64,000 nucleotides of DNA, from contig JBBCBC010000033.1 in the NCBI GenBank assembly GCA_037126765.1, forward strand, positions 7,516,085 to 7,580,084. Reading direction: 5' to 3'. Of the stretch, positions 21,686-34,065 are shown in pieces. The notes under the pieces were generated by a model. It did no database searches, was not told the origin of the DNA, and saw nothing but the letters and a program-made list of their open reading frames with translations. A program made the position numbers and the translations under genes. Positions within the stretch are counted from its first letter, which is position 1; each line of letters starts with the position of its first letter. The stretch is from Stenogyne calaminthoides (Eukaryota > Streptophyta > Magnoliopsida > Lamiales > Lamiaceae).

Positions 21686-24220
21686 GATTAGATTTCTACA
21701 GATTTCTTTTTTTTTCCATACGCATGATTTATTTATCCCAACACGTCTTCATTCACTCTCTCCCTCTTTCTGTGCTCTTTCTTCTCTCTAAAAGATTTTC
21801 TTCAAACCATCAATATTCTACATCTTCCAAGGATCACTGAGGATTCAAGAACCCTTCCAGGTAAGACAAGAATAAAAAATCTATTTCTATTCTTTTCTTC
21901 AAACTAGTTTTTAAAAAGGGGACTATTGTTTTAAAAAAAAAAATGTATTTCAGCCTTCTTCCACTCCTTTCCTAAGAACCATAGTATTGTGGTGTTTAAA
22001 AACTTCCATTTGAAGCCTAAAAACGTATAATATCTTAGGGTTTTGTATTTTGTTGAGTTTTCTCTTTTTTCTTGTGAGATTTGCCAACTATATGACTATT
22101 TGGTAATTATTGATGGATTGCATGTTAATTTTGACATTGCATGTGACTTTTATGCTCAATATCCTATTGAATATCCTATATTATACCTTAAGATTATTTA
22201 TATAGTGGCTATCTAGTGTCGAAATGAGTTAAAAGTCCTATTTGTGCTTTACATGAGATAGTCTTGTTGTTGAAATTTTATCTATGTCACTGCACGATTG
22301 TTTTAAGAATATTTAGGGACCTTAATGAATGTTTTAATTTAAAACCGTTTGTCACATTGAATTACATGAAGTTTAGGATATGTTTTTAACAAATCATATT
22401 TTTTTGGAGTTGTTTTCGATTTTATAGGGATTTTCTCCCAAACTGCTGTACAGGGTCAAAAATACTTTGTTTTAAGGTAGTGTTTGCAAAATATTCCCTA
22501 ACCAGCCCACTTGGATTTTAAGAGTGAAATTTTACTAGGTCGTTTTAGTACCTCTTAGGAGATTGAGAAATTTTATATAGATTTTTTTGAAACTCTACCC
22601 TAATTTTAAGAATTTTTCTCACAAATAGTATTTTTTGAGTAAAAGACAAACTGTTTTTATGCTCTATTAGAAGACATGCACGAGTTGAAATATGTTATTA
22701 TAAAATATGAAAATTTTAAAACAGTTACTAATGACCTTTAAGATAATGTGAAAAAAAAATTGAATTTTTTTAATCAACACACAAGTTTTACCAAATTTTA
22801 GAAAAAGACCTTACGCAGGCCCAGTTCGAACTCAATTTTTTTGTAAACTTGTAAACTTCATAAGCTGTAATACACAATTTATATTTATCTGAAAATTTTA
22901 CTGTAAATATTTTTATTTGTTAAGAGAACACTTTATAAATTTCATAAATTTTGGTCATTTGTACGCTTTATGAAAAATAATCTACTACAGACTGTATTTT
23001 CAAGGTACATGACATAAAAAATGAGTCTAGCAAATTATTTTTAATAAATTATCTGCTTGAATAAAAATTAGGATTTCTTCAGAACTAATGACTTGAACTC
23101 GTGAAAAGCATGTTAGAATATTTTCATGATTTTTAGGGGTGTATATGTGAATTTACTTAATTGTTATGTCCAATATGTCTTTTACACGCTAAATCGACTA
23201 GCTTTCCTAGTTAGAATTGTCTCTTGGGGTATGGTGAAGTTTATAAGAATATTTTTTAAGTCTAATACAATATTATGAAAGACACGTTTATATATATAAT
23301 ATATATACACATACATAATTAAATATATAAATATATGTTTATAAGAATTTATGATCACGAGACTAAAGGATAGCTGAATGTGTCGAGTGCAGTACGAGAC
23401 AGCAGGACTCTGAGGAAGCTACCCTGCAACTTCCAAAATCAAGAAAGTGGGTAACATTTAATTACTTTTGCATTAGTTGGATTAAATTGTGTGTTGATTT
23501 GAGCAAGCAGGTCTTTGGACTATGCTCTGTGCAAAATGAGTAAGCTGATTTGTGTAAAATGAAGTTGATCTCTCTGTGTGAAATAATGCAAGCCAACGAG
23601 CTATGCTAAGCTGTGTGCAATAAGTAAGTTGATCTGTGTGAGATGAAGCTGAGTCAGGTCTACGGATCTTGACGTGTACTCGTATTACGTGCTAATTAGT
23701 CTTTTTAATGTGATTGTACTTAAAATGTTATCTCACTGGGCTTCCCTCGGAGGAAGACTCATGATGCTACTTTAACTCTTTCAGGTCCTATTGACGACGG
23801 AGCGGATGCGTGACTGGCTGGGGAGGCTCCATTAATCTTACTCAAAGTGTTTTAAAAATTATGTAAGAAGCGAATTAAGTATTAAATATGACTTAAACTA
23901 TGAAATTTAATTATGTAAGGACTTCAAGGATAATCTGTCAACCCTTTAACACCTATTTATAAAATATTTACGTGCACATTAACTTACTCTTGGAATTGAC
24001 TTATTTAAGTATGTGTTTGACTTAGAAATGTGGGTAAGACACGAGTTAGGCACAAGCATGATTAGGCACTCAAATAAGAAATAGAAGAAAAAAAATATAT
24101 AGCTCGTGTTTTCATGATGTGTTCTTCCGCTTTAATCACTTTACGTGTTAAATTTTAAATTCTTTTAACGACAAATAATTTTTACCCTAATCAGAGTGGC
24201 GCCATTTTTGGGGCGTTACA

Positions 24221-24642
24221 TATATATATTACGAGTAAGCTTGCCAGATCTCTTTAATTAAAAGAAATATATGGTTATGCATCACATTGTGTAGTTACAC
24301 TTTTGCATAATAAATATAGAATACACGAGAGAGTGAAAGAACACTACCAAAATTATATCTTCCAAACTTGTCCAAGAAAATGTTGGCAGAATATTTTTTA
24401 ACTTGCCATATCCTTAACAAATCTCGCACTCACCTGCTCAATTTATTTAAACATGTAATTAAGGTTGCCATTTGTTTTGGCAAAATGCATTTAATGGTTC
24501 CTAATGTATTCACATTTATATAAGAGTTCTTAAAAATTTTAATACATTAACTCGTGGAGTTGCCATAACTCGTGGGCATCGCAGGTGTGGAATAAATTAA
24601 TTTGTATTACAATATATAATTAATGAGAGGTGGGGGTCCACG
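24221..24642. repeat. array unit 3, spacer and promoter fragment
   Basis: The unit sequence resumes after the solo LTR and runs to GGTGGGGGTCCACG. About 180 bases of the first promoter module are missing near 24545, where TACATTAACTCGTGGAG joins two parts that are apart in the other units. Confidence 0.65.
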
Positions 24643-25940
24643 TGTTGGAATTTAGAGGCACATAAACATGTAATACATGCGCAGCGGAAATAAACAGTTC
24701 ACCAACAACGAACAATTAATTGCATAATTGAATACGTATAAACATAAAGAGAAACCTTACAGTAAATCGTACGCATATTTCTCTACTATGGTATCCACGT
24801 AATCCCCAATCTCGGACTTGCACGGATTTGCCACCGTTGAATCCCGAGATGAATTTACTAGGAAAATTCTAACTCTAGATCTTATGGAGAGAATAATGAA
24901 TTAACGTTGTTTGTGAATTCCCAAGAGCTCATATATATAGGGAGAGCCCAGCTTAAATCTTAAGCTAACCTGATTGGGAAATAAAATCCCTAATCTTTAT
25001 TTAAATAAATCTCTTAGATTTATTTCCCACATATAAAATCTCTACGGATTTAATTCACATGTATATCAAATCTCTACGGATTTGATTTCATATATATTAA
25101 ATCCTATAATAATATTTCATGAGTGGGTCTCCTGTGCACCAAGTGCGCACCGTGCACTCGGGTATATGTGTGACCCATTAAGAAAATGAGACATCGCCAT
25201 TAGTGAAAAGGAGGATCCACAATAAAATGGACAGGGTCAAAGTGAGTGCACGAATCTAGAATCTGTGCACCAAGTGTATATGAGACCTTGCCATATTTCA
25301 TATATTATTATTGAGAATCCTATTTAATTAAATCCAATTTAATTAAACATTAATAATAATTAAGTCCAAATTAATTTATTATTAATTAATTCTCCATAAA
25401 TTAAATATTAAATCCAATTTAACATTTAATCAACCAACTATAATCCGTAAAAGGGAACTACTTGTTGTGTGACCCATATTAGTCAAACTAACGGTCTTAA
25501 TTGAACCCTAGAAAATAAATCAGACATTCTCAATATATGAGGTATGTTGCGAGAAACATGCAACTATCTGTAACTGAAATATGGGCTATTACGATTTCCT
25601 CCTTTATTCGCGAATACTCGATTAAGTCTTGAACATGATGAAGTGTCTATTCAAAAAACTTAATCATATTATCTCTAACCACTAATTGATCATGTATGTC
25701 ACATTTAGCCACAAAGTTTAAGTTGATGTGCATCGGCCGATAACTTTGATCCAATTATGATGAGAAGATGAGTATTCTCTCTAAATCCACATTGAGAAAT
25801 GAATCATATTCTTGGCTCAACTACCACGCACATGCACTTCGTGATGAACCCAATCCAAGTCATATCTACCCATAGACAGCTGCAAGCGTGGTCATGGTCA
25901 AAGTTCATCACTCCACACATGTCGTGCGTATTGATCTCAA
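24643..25940 (-). mobile_element. LTR-like fragment replacing the promoter of the 25978 copy
   Basis: This ~1.3 kb of sequence unrelated to the array begins TGTTGGAATTTAG. Read on the minus strand it has a TATA box (CCCTATATATATGAGC, near 24930-24945) and ends CCAACA, so it looks like a copia-type LTR in reverse. I find no target duplication. The sequence on its right resumes 37 bases before the start codon, so about 1.29 kb of promoter, TATA box and leader have been lost. Confidence 0.5.
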
Positions 25941-25977
25941 GTCATATTAATTGGTTCCTTCTTCTCATTAGGGGTTC

Positions 25978-26259
25978 ATGATGGAAAATACCACTCTTTC
26001 TATGACCACCATTCTTCTCATTATATCCACCTTGCTAGCTACGACCACGGCAATGCAGAATGATGTCAAGTCAACCTTTTGCAACTAAAAATATGGCTTT
26101 AGGTGCTCGAAAGCAAAGGAGCATGAACCATGCCTCAAATACTGCAGAATATGCTGCGAGAAATATAACTGTATAACATCGAGAACTTACGTAAACAGAG
26201 ACGAGTGTCCTTGTTACAGGGATCTGAAGAACTCCAAGGGTGGATCCAAGTGCCTTTAA
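25978..26259 (+). pseudogene. snakin/GASA pseudogene (nonsense at codon 37)
   Basis: It keeps the 282-base length of the intact copies without indels, but codon 37 is TAA directly after the first domain cysteine. Two further cysteines are Tyr (codons 39 and 63), and the end reads Cys-Leu instead of Cys-Pro. Its promoter is gone (see 24643-25940). This is the most decayed copy in the array, which fits loss of function by promoter removal followed by drift. Confidence 0.9.
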
Positions 26260-26904
26260 GTTCTATGAATAAAATACAACCAAATAAAATTCCTACACTA
26301 AATGTAATAGATGTTATCATAAATAAAAATGTACTAGAGAATTTATTTGTATGCATATATGTGTGATATAAAGAAGAATACATATCATGTAAACTTTCAA
26401 ATTTCCTTTTAAAATAACTATTATACATATATCTTCTACAGAACGCAATTGACCCATCAATGTGATCAGATTCTTCAAACTAACACCTCCAAGGTTGAAT
26501 ATACAATATGTAATAAAATGGTCTTATGTAATACCAAGCTCTTGATTAAATAAGTATGTGAAGCCAAAAACATAATACTAAGGGTGTATTGGCTATTTAT
26601 AACCCCCTAATACTTTAAAGTAAGCGAGGGCTAAGTTACACATAATCAACATCTTTTTTACATTATCTATATGAATGATGCATAAAAAGCACTTAAAAGA
26701 GAAGCAACGAGATGATAAACGTTATTAATTCTACTACATATGTGTCATTCATCTAAGTTATGTAACAAAAGATTTGACACCATTTTGTAACTTATATATA
26801 ACATATGAAACATTGTTGACATTTTTGGTCAAACACAATTTTCACTTATTGAAAAATAATTGGGGTTATGAAATTAGAAAAACTTTTAAGGTATTGAATG
26901 GTAT
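26260..26904. repeat. array unit 4, spacer up to the copia insertion
   Basis: 3' UTR and spacer as in the other units, ending in TATTGAATGGTAT at the left edge of the inserted element. The same sequence continues on the other side at 40642 (GGTAATATTCATAC). No gene seen. Confidence 0.7.
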
Positions 26905-28358
26905 TGTAGGTCCCGAACGGGTTTTCGTGAGGGCAGGAGTCTATAGGGGAGGGGTGAATAAACTTCTGAAAACTTTTTCGAGAGATCAGGTGTGATAAGC
27001 AAGTTACCTGATCAGAGTGCGAGTGAATCAGTTTAGACTGATATCCAACTTACTAATCGCTTGAGGGCAGATCAGTTTGGTGTCTATCAGTTTAACTGAT
27101 GTGCGGAAGCTAAGTTTTACCTGTGTGAAAAATCAGTTTTCTCAAGTCTGATTCTAAGTAATCTGTTTCAGATCAGATGACAAAGTGTCAACCTGATCAG
27201 ATCAGTTGCTTGGTGCAAATCTGATCCTGACTTTGAATATGTATGCAATACTTAAACAGGTTGTGTGCAGATAGTGTAAAGCAGGTAAATCAGATAAAAC
27301 ACACCAGATTTTTATAGTGGTTTGGACAACTTGTCCTACGTCCACTCTTCCCTATCAGAAGGGGCACCAACTAACCAACCGGACTTAGTTTTATGTGTTA
27401 GTCCAACACAGTACAATAGATGTTTCAAGAGTTCTCACTTAACCAATCCCAGAGATCAGAACTAGAAACTCTAGTCTGAAATCTTGCTAAACAAACTTAA
27501 CCTAACTTTTGGTTTGGGTATAAGATTTGTTGTGTTCCAACTAGAATTATATCCTAGTATATGAGTAGCCTAAAGCTAGAGGATAAGAATTCTTGCTAAG
27601 AACTATGGGATGAACACTTAGAAATATTCTTCAATTTTGTGTTCTTCATGCGGAAATTGCGAGTAGCTTGAGCTTGCAGATTATTTCCCTAACCTTACTA
27701 TGAAGGTATGATCCCATATTTATAGACCTTGAAATCAAAGAGCCGTTGGAGAGCAATTTGAATCTCAGGCTATTTTAGGTAGCTTACAGGTCCGATTTGA
27801 CGTGCTCAGGAAGGCCATGTCGTCTTCGTGCAATTTCGTCCTTTCTAGCCATTTGCCCTGATATGCCATATCCTGCATCGTCAGTTCCGTACATACGTGT
27901 CGATTTATTAGTGGCTAACAAGTACACTTATTCGGTGCTTTGTAAAGCAAACTTGCTTGACATTCTTCTGGTCTGAATCTCTTCGCATGTTAAGGATAAG
28001 TAGATATGCTTATCATACTTCTGACTTGCTCGATCTGATCAGTGTCCTACTGATCAGATTACCTTGAGTCTTCTGATATGGTTGTCTTAGCTTCAACCTA
28101 TCGACTCTATTGATGTCCCGATAGAATGGGTCTTCTGATCTTCGCTTTTGATATTCTCTTCTGATCTTTTCTTCTGATCATCGCTTCTGATCTTAGCCTA
28201 TACATATTGAGTTCCCCCTCAATTGTGACATAATCTATTTCATCAGTTGTCTAACATGTTCAGCTGGTTTCCTAACAAATCATCAGTCGACTAACAGGTT
28301 CGACTTATCCTATTACAACTGTTTTGGAACTTCCATCAAAACTGCACATTTTCCAACA
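26905..28358 (-). repeat. 3' LTR of the second copia family (1,454 bp)
   Basis: On the minus strand it starts TGTTGGAAAATG and ends GGGACCTACA. A TATAAATA box is at 27724-27717. It matches 39651-40641 over the first ~1 kb. A TTCTGATC-rich stretch (about 28130-28195) is a short imperfect repeat. Confidence 0.85.
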
Positions 28359-28372
28359 ATTTCCCCCTTTTT
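28359..28372 (-). other. polypurine tract
   Basis: The minus strand reads AAAAAGGGGGAAAT directly before the LTR start TGTTGG, the expected plus-strand priming site. This fixes the orientation and shows that 26905-28358 is the 3' LTR. Confidence 0.8.
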
Positions 28373-28565
28373 GATGGAACCAAAACATTAACCAGAAAGT
28401 ATGTTGAACAACAATTAAAAATAATGTAAAAGAGACAGTAAATCAGAAGACAATGAGAGTTTGTCTTAAGATCAGAAATATAGAATATTTCATTAACATA
28501 TGTAGACAATACAAGTACAGAGTGAAAATATCCTAAACTGGTCTTACAAGAGTCTTCTGATCACC

Positions 28566-31500
28566 TCAGTATCTCTCCTCCATAGGAACAACACACATCT
28601 CAAAAAGCCTTGCCTTGATCTCTGCAACCTTGCTTTCATCAAAGATGTCGTCTTGAGCCAGACATTTGTTTAAAGTTGCATTGAAGGCAATCTTGTCCAA
28701 CTTTCCATCCGGAGTCTTCTTGTATTCCATGATTTCGACCTCAGGGGCAACTGGTATGCAACTCAGTTTCTTAGCCTCACTCATAATGCATTCAAAGAAT
28801 ACTGGATGTTTGTTACTCAACCAATCTCTAAAGATTTCATCTCTATCCACATTGGTAGGAATAACCTGATTGATGTAAGCAGAGATATACCATTCACCTT
28901 TGATTTGTCTCCATTCTTTCACCATATTCTTATCTGGCTTAATAATCACATCCACATCTCCAGGAAGGATTGGCTCTACGAAGTGTGACCCTTCACCAGA
29001 TTCAACAACTAGCCATTTCTTCTTCTTCATCTTATAAGACCTGTCAAGGAATGATGCATCATCATGCTTCTTCTGTCTGTCGAGCTCTGCTTTCTTCGGG
29101 TTCTTGACTTTCCTTTTGTCAAAAAAGATCCAAAGAACTTCTTCTTCTTCTTCTCTGCAGCAGCAGTTTTCTTGGTTGTTCTTGCTTCTTTGTCAGATTC
29201 AATCGAAGAAGAAATAACTTCAGCTTTCTCTAACTCTGCAGCTGCTTGGGCATCTTTCTTCAATCTTTTCTTCTCAAGAGTGATCTGGATCTTAGCTACA
29301 AAGTTTTCCACTTGGTTCAGTCTCCCCTGATCTTCAGCATCTTTCTCTTCTTCCCCCTTTTTGGTTCCCTCAAAAAGAGATTTCAGTTCAGTACTAAGGT
29401 CACCAATCTTCTGGGTAAGAGATTGCTGCAGCTCTTTCAGAGCAGGAGACTCGATCCCAGTATCTGGTTTGGCCTTTTCAACAACTGCCAGCATAGAGCT
29501 TTGAGCTTTATCCATCATAGAGCTGACTTTGTCTAACATGCCCTCAAGCTTATCAGCAAAAGAGTTGACTCTCTTGGTTGCAGCAGTAAGATCATCTTGC
29601 AGTTTGGTCAACTTATCCATTTGTTCATTCATCATTAGCGTGAACTGTTGATTTCTGCTCTTTTCAATGTTGGCCATTTGTTGATTCACTTCCATCATCT
29701 TGTCAGCGGTTGTATCCCTCAAGTCTTCACTTATGCGCATGCAGTGGGAGGATACATATTCTCGTTCAGTTCTGATGGCTTTTTCTATCTACCTTGGAAC
29801 GAAGAAACTGACATCATCTCTGAACATATTTGTCATATTTGCCCGGAAGGTGTTCTTGATGTACTTCATCAGATTCTCTTCAAAATTTGGAGAAGTTTGA
29901 AAAATCTGAACTACCTGACCTGCTGATGTTGTGGGGCCTTCGACCTCCATATCATCAGCTGGACTCTTCTCAGCAGTCGGATCTATCACATGCTCGGTTG
30001 ATTGTGCCTCAGCTGATGGGGACTGTGTCGCATCTCCCACAACAGCTTCATCGGCAACTCCTTTTGATTCTTCAGGCTCCTCAATTATCCTCATCTATTT
30101 TGTTGTTTGTTCTGTATCAGCCATCTGCTCAAACAGCTCTTCTATTCCGATTGGTCCACCATCATCAATTTCCTCATCAACGAACTTCATCTGTCGCATG
30201 GTCCGGCGGTACTTGACCATCTTGTGTGTCATTTCCCTGTGCAGTGGGGTATCAGGCATCCCCAACTGTCTTGTAATCAGCCCAGCCACTGCATCATCAG
30301 ACACCATATCAAGAGCAGTCTCAACACCAGCAATCTTTCTCATCTGTAGCTCATAATCCAGGAAGGGACGAACACCACCTTTCTGCTCAAGGACAGTTCC
30401 GAAGTCCTCGAATTTCTTCAATCTGATGTCCCTCGAGGTGAGCACATCAAGAACTGTGGCCTTTGTAACTGGTTTGATGGCCAGCTCTAGATATATGTCC
30501 TCGATCATTTTCTCCAGCCTCCTTCTGATGATCTTCTCTGTGAAAGAGAGAATTTCTGGTTCAGGTTCAGGAGAGGATGATGGAGAAAATGGCACAACTG
30601 ATAGAGGATCTGGATTTGCAATTGGAGGAGTGGAGGAGGTATCAAGATGAGCATACTCAGGAGAGGCAGGTTTGTTAGAATAAACCCTAACGGTCATCAG
30701 AGGCGGTTCAGTCTGAGCAGAATCGTGAGAGATAGCTTTTGAAGCTTGACCTGGTCCTTTTGGCAGTCTGTAGATAGGAATATGATCATCATCTGAGTCA
30801 GAAGGCTCATCTATCACGCGAATGTCCTTCTTCTTGCCCTTCCCAGAACCATCAGCAATCGGTGCTGACTTGGCTCTCTTGGCCGCTGGCTGCGTTGGTT
30901 CCTTGAAGACAATGCCCTTCTCTGGTTTCTTAGCAGCAACCTTCCTCTTCTGACCAGTCTTGGCCTTCTTGCGCACTTCAGTTGCTGGCTTAACAGCAAC
31001 TTCTCCATCATCATCAGCTAAGCCAGGGATCAACTTGTTGATGATCAGCATCTTCTTATGTGTCAGCTCATAAGGAATCATATCATCCTCACTCTAATCT
31101 CCATCCTTCATCAAGTCAATCAGGATCAGAGAGACCTTGTGCAGCATCGTGATCGTGGCTGTTAGAACAACCTTTCTGTTTTCCACCACGAACTTTGTTG
31201 ATTCCTCTAGAAGTCTTTTCTTCCGAAATTCAAGCCAGTTGATCTTGGAATTATCAATAATGGCAGTCATGATCCGTGCCTTCTCTTGGGTAACGACATC
31301 TAGGTTGTAGGTGATTCCAACAATTACCTTTTGAACAATATCAAACAAGAGCCGAATTTTCGCTTCATCATCGGTTTCTTAAAACCCTTGGTATGATGAG
31401 CATCAGCAGGGCGGAGAAGGTGATTGAAATCACCCTATCTTCTGCGGCGTGATATACGTCTGGCATAATCCTATCCGCCAGAGCTGGAAACCGGAAAATT

Positions 31501-31829
31501 CTGTGAAGATCATCATCTGTAATATCCAGATGTTCTCCCTGTACCTCCGAGTACAACACCCCTTCATGGTCTCTCAAGTTGTAAAGAAATTCGAGAGCAC
31601 CATCCAACATAATTGAGTCTGCGCTTGCAGAGCAATAAATTTTCAACCCACAATCCTTCAAAAGTTTCAAAATTTCCAAGGATTCAGGATATGTGGTTGT
31701 CCGAAAATCGACACACCTTTCCTCAATCACTTCGTCGGCAAAATTCCTAAAGATTAGATCTTCAGGTTCTGGTGAAGCATGGGACGAACAATGAGCAGTC
31801 TCTGGAACTTGTTTTACTTTTGGTGCCAT
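28566..31829 (-). pseudogene. Sirevirus-type env-like third ORF (~1,090 codons), broken
   Basis: It starts MAPKVKQ at 31829 and ends with TGA at 28566. Domains in order: an N-terminal globular part (31829-31368), a helical part, a long basic and Pro/Ser-rich linker with nuclear-signal-like clusters (KKAKTGQKRKVAAKKPEK; KRAKSA), a coiled coil (29740-29340, MNEQMDKLTKLQDDLTAATK) and a C-terminal basic/acidic domain (29030-28566). Breaks: frameshifts near 31368 and 29110 and three in-frame TAG codons at 31096-31094, 30097-30095 and 29791-29789. The plan (globular, linker, coiled coil) is that of 18225-20841 although the sequences differ. No cleaved signal peptide or clear membrane anchor. Its role is unknown; position after pol is what names it env-like. 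Confidence 0.65.
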
Positions 31830-32699
31830 TTCAGCAAAATTTGAAGTTATTAGATTTGGGAGAAATGTGCACAGAATCACAATCATAAAAATTGAAAGCA
31901 TAAACACAAACCCTAAAACATTTACCAGTTTAAATGTCTGGAAAAAAAATGAATTCAAAGAAGATAATCAGTGTAATGCAGAGTGTTTTGAGTTTTGTGA
32001 AAGAGTTTTGCAGAGGAAAAAATAGTAAGTGTGAGAATAAAGGTGTTGAAATAAAATTGAAGGAAGGTTTTTAAAAGGAGAGGGAAAGATACAATCATTC
32101 GTAAACTTGGAAATCCCAAACGATGTCTAATCTAGATCGACGGTGAGGGTGAGGCGGTTTTTAAAAGTGGAGATCGTGCGGTCAAGGAAAATATAGACCG
32201 CAGCTTTTGGATTTTAAAAGGCGTAATTAATGCATTTAATACACATTCCTCGCGTCCGCATTTAATGATTGTCAGTACGACATCATTTAAAATAATACTA
32301 AAGGCAGGGCATAACTAAACAACACATAAATAAGAACATAAATAACAGGGGATCAGAGATACGTATCTGATTAACTGATATTATAATCAGTTAATTACGA
32401 CGAGTGTAAATTCCTATCATCCCTTTCTAATTTCTGAAGTGTTGATCTTAGTTCTCCTTCTAACCCTTAATCCTTTTTCCCAACAATGTCCTTTTTGGAT
32501 CAGTTGTACTACTGATTCTTCCTTATCGGTTGAAGTTCCCCCTTTAACTGTTATTCCTTTTCTGGTCAGTCCCTGACTGATCCTTCCTGATCAGTTGAGG
32601 TTCCATTACTCAACTGTTCCTCCTATTCTGCTCAGTTTCTTAACCAACTGGTCTTGGAGACCAATCCACCGAAGAATTCTAGTGCTTCTTCTCCTAAGT
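31830..32699 (-). other. spacer between pol and the env-like ORF
   Basis: AT-rich, with no supported gene. A weak TATA-like TTTTAAAA lies about 240 bases upstream of the ORF start (near 32073) and a leader with CCTCTGCAAAA follows. The other family has a similar CCTCTGCAAA leader (18151-18160). Confidence 0.4.
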
Positions 32700-34065
32700 C
32701 CAGAAGTCCTAGTTCATTGCATAGTTCTCTGAATTTGACCTCAGCTAGCGGCTTGGTTAAGATATCAACTTTCTACTTATCAGTATGGATCTTTTCCATT
32801 CTGATGTTCTTCTTTTCCACATTTTGATAAAGTGATGTCTGATGTCCACGTGTTTGCATCTGGTATGTAGAACTGGGTTCTGAGTGATGGCAATATCATT
32901 ATTACTGTCACAGAAGATAGGCAAATTCGTAGCTATAATGTTATAATCCCTCAGCTACTGACCAAGCCAGAGCAGTTGGGATATATTCTGCTTCAGTAGT
33001 AGATGTGGCAACAGATGTATGTTTCTTTGAAAACCAAGAGACCAGCTTATTTCCCAAAAACTGACATGTACCTGAGGTTGATTTTCTGTCTATTCTGCAA
33101 CTTCCATAATCAGAATCAGAGTACCCACTAAGCTCTAGATTATCATCTGAAGAGTAGTATAACCCAAGGTTAACTGTCCCATTCAGATACTTAAGAATCC
33201 TCTTAGCCGCTTCCAAGTGGCTTTGCATTGGATTTGCCTGAAATCTGGCACATACACCTACTGCAAATGTTATATCTGGTCTGCTGGCAGTCAGGTATAA
33301 CAGTGATTCAATGAGAGCCCTATACTCTTTCTGATTTATTTTCTGACCGTTCTCGTCTAGATCCATCTTGAAGGAAACCATCATTGGAATTCTGGCAGTC
33401 TTGCAGTTTTGAATTCCATACTTGGCCAACATATTTCTTGTATACTTGGCCTGACAGATGAATATCCGTTCAGTACTTTGTCTTACCTGAAGACCTAGGA
33501 AGTAATTCATCCGACCCATCATGGACATTTCAAATTTCCCTTGCATCAGTTTGCTGAACTTATCACATAAGTTCTTATTGGGAGATTCGAAGATAATATC
33601 GTCCACATAGATCTGAACCATCAGAATATCTTCTCCGTCTTTAATTCTGAACAAAGTTCTGTCTATTAGTCCCTTAGTGAACCCACTGTCTAGCAAGAAC
33701 TGGGATAGTGTATCATACCAAGCTCTAGGAGCCTGTTTCAGTCCATAAAGAGCTTTTTTTAAACAGTATACCTAGTTGCTCATTTCAAAGCCAGGAGGTT
33801 GTTCAACATAAACTTCCTCAGCTAGTACCACATTTAAGAATGCACTCTTTACATCCATTTGATACACAATAAATCCTCTGTGAGCAGCATAACACAGAAA
33901 CAACCGAATGGCTTCAAGACGAGCGACTGGTGCAAAGGTTTCATCATAATCAATCCCTTCTGATTGTGAATATCCCTTAGCAACAAGTCTTGCCTTATTT
34001 CTGGTTATCACATTGTGCTCATCCTTCTTGTTATTGAAGACCCACTTAGTGTCAATCACATCTTG
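32700..34065 (-). pseudogene. copia pol: reverse transcriptase and RNase H, broken
   Basis: The RT begins mid-domain at 34059 (DTKWVFNNKKDEHN, then RLVAKGYSQ, DVKSAFLN), crosses an in-frame TAG at 33774-33772, and continues (LYGLKQAPRAW, then YVDD at 33609-33598). RNase H follows with YSDSDYGSCRIDRKSTSG and ATSTTEAEYI up to 32941, where a frameshift occurs. The last part can be followed to about 32700. Everything upstream (integrase, protease, gag) is missing at the LINE border. The product would have made cDNA from the element's RNA. Confidence 0.82.

Larger units (their letters stand above)
12961..24220. mobile_element. solo LTR (~3.1 kb) interrupted by a copia element
   Basis: The ends are TGTAACACCCCG at 12961 and GGGGCGTTACA at 24220, with the 5 bp duplication TATAT on both sides (12956-12960 and 24221-24225). 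Removing the nested element (13574-21685) and its target duplication leaves 3,143 bp with no gag or pol, so this is an LTR without an internal region. The termini are of the type common in plant Ty3/gypsy chromovirus LTRs; that assignment is inferred. The right part (21691-24220) has a CT-rich leader-like stretch near 21720-21860 followed by a GTAAGA donor-like site, and otherwise AT-rich sequence without a gene. Confidence 0.75.

Noticed and set aside
12961..24220. DNA transposon with TGTAACACC inverted ends
   Set aside because: TG...CA ends with a 5 bp duplication and no transposase fit an LTR better.
28566..31829. True retroviral envelope protein
   Set aside because: No signal peptide, cleavage site or transmembrane segment seen; coiled coil and basic linker alone do not make an envelope.
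31830..31958. Hydrophobic in-frame extension before the env-like start, as a signal or membrane anchor
   Set aside because: It comes from T-rich leader sequence, and the MAP start matches the start of the other family. Composition explains the hydrophobicity.
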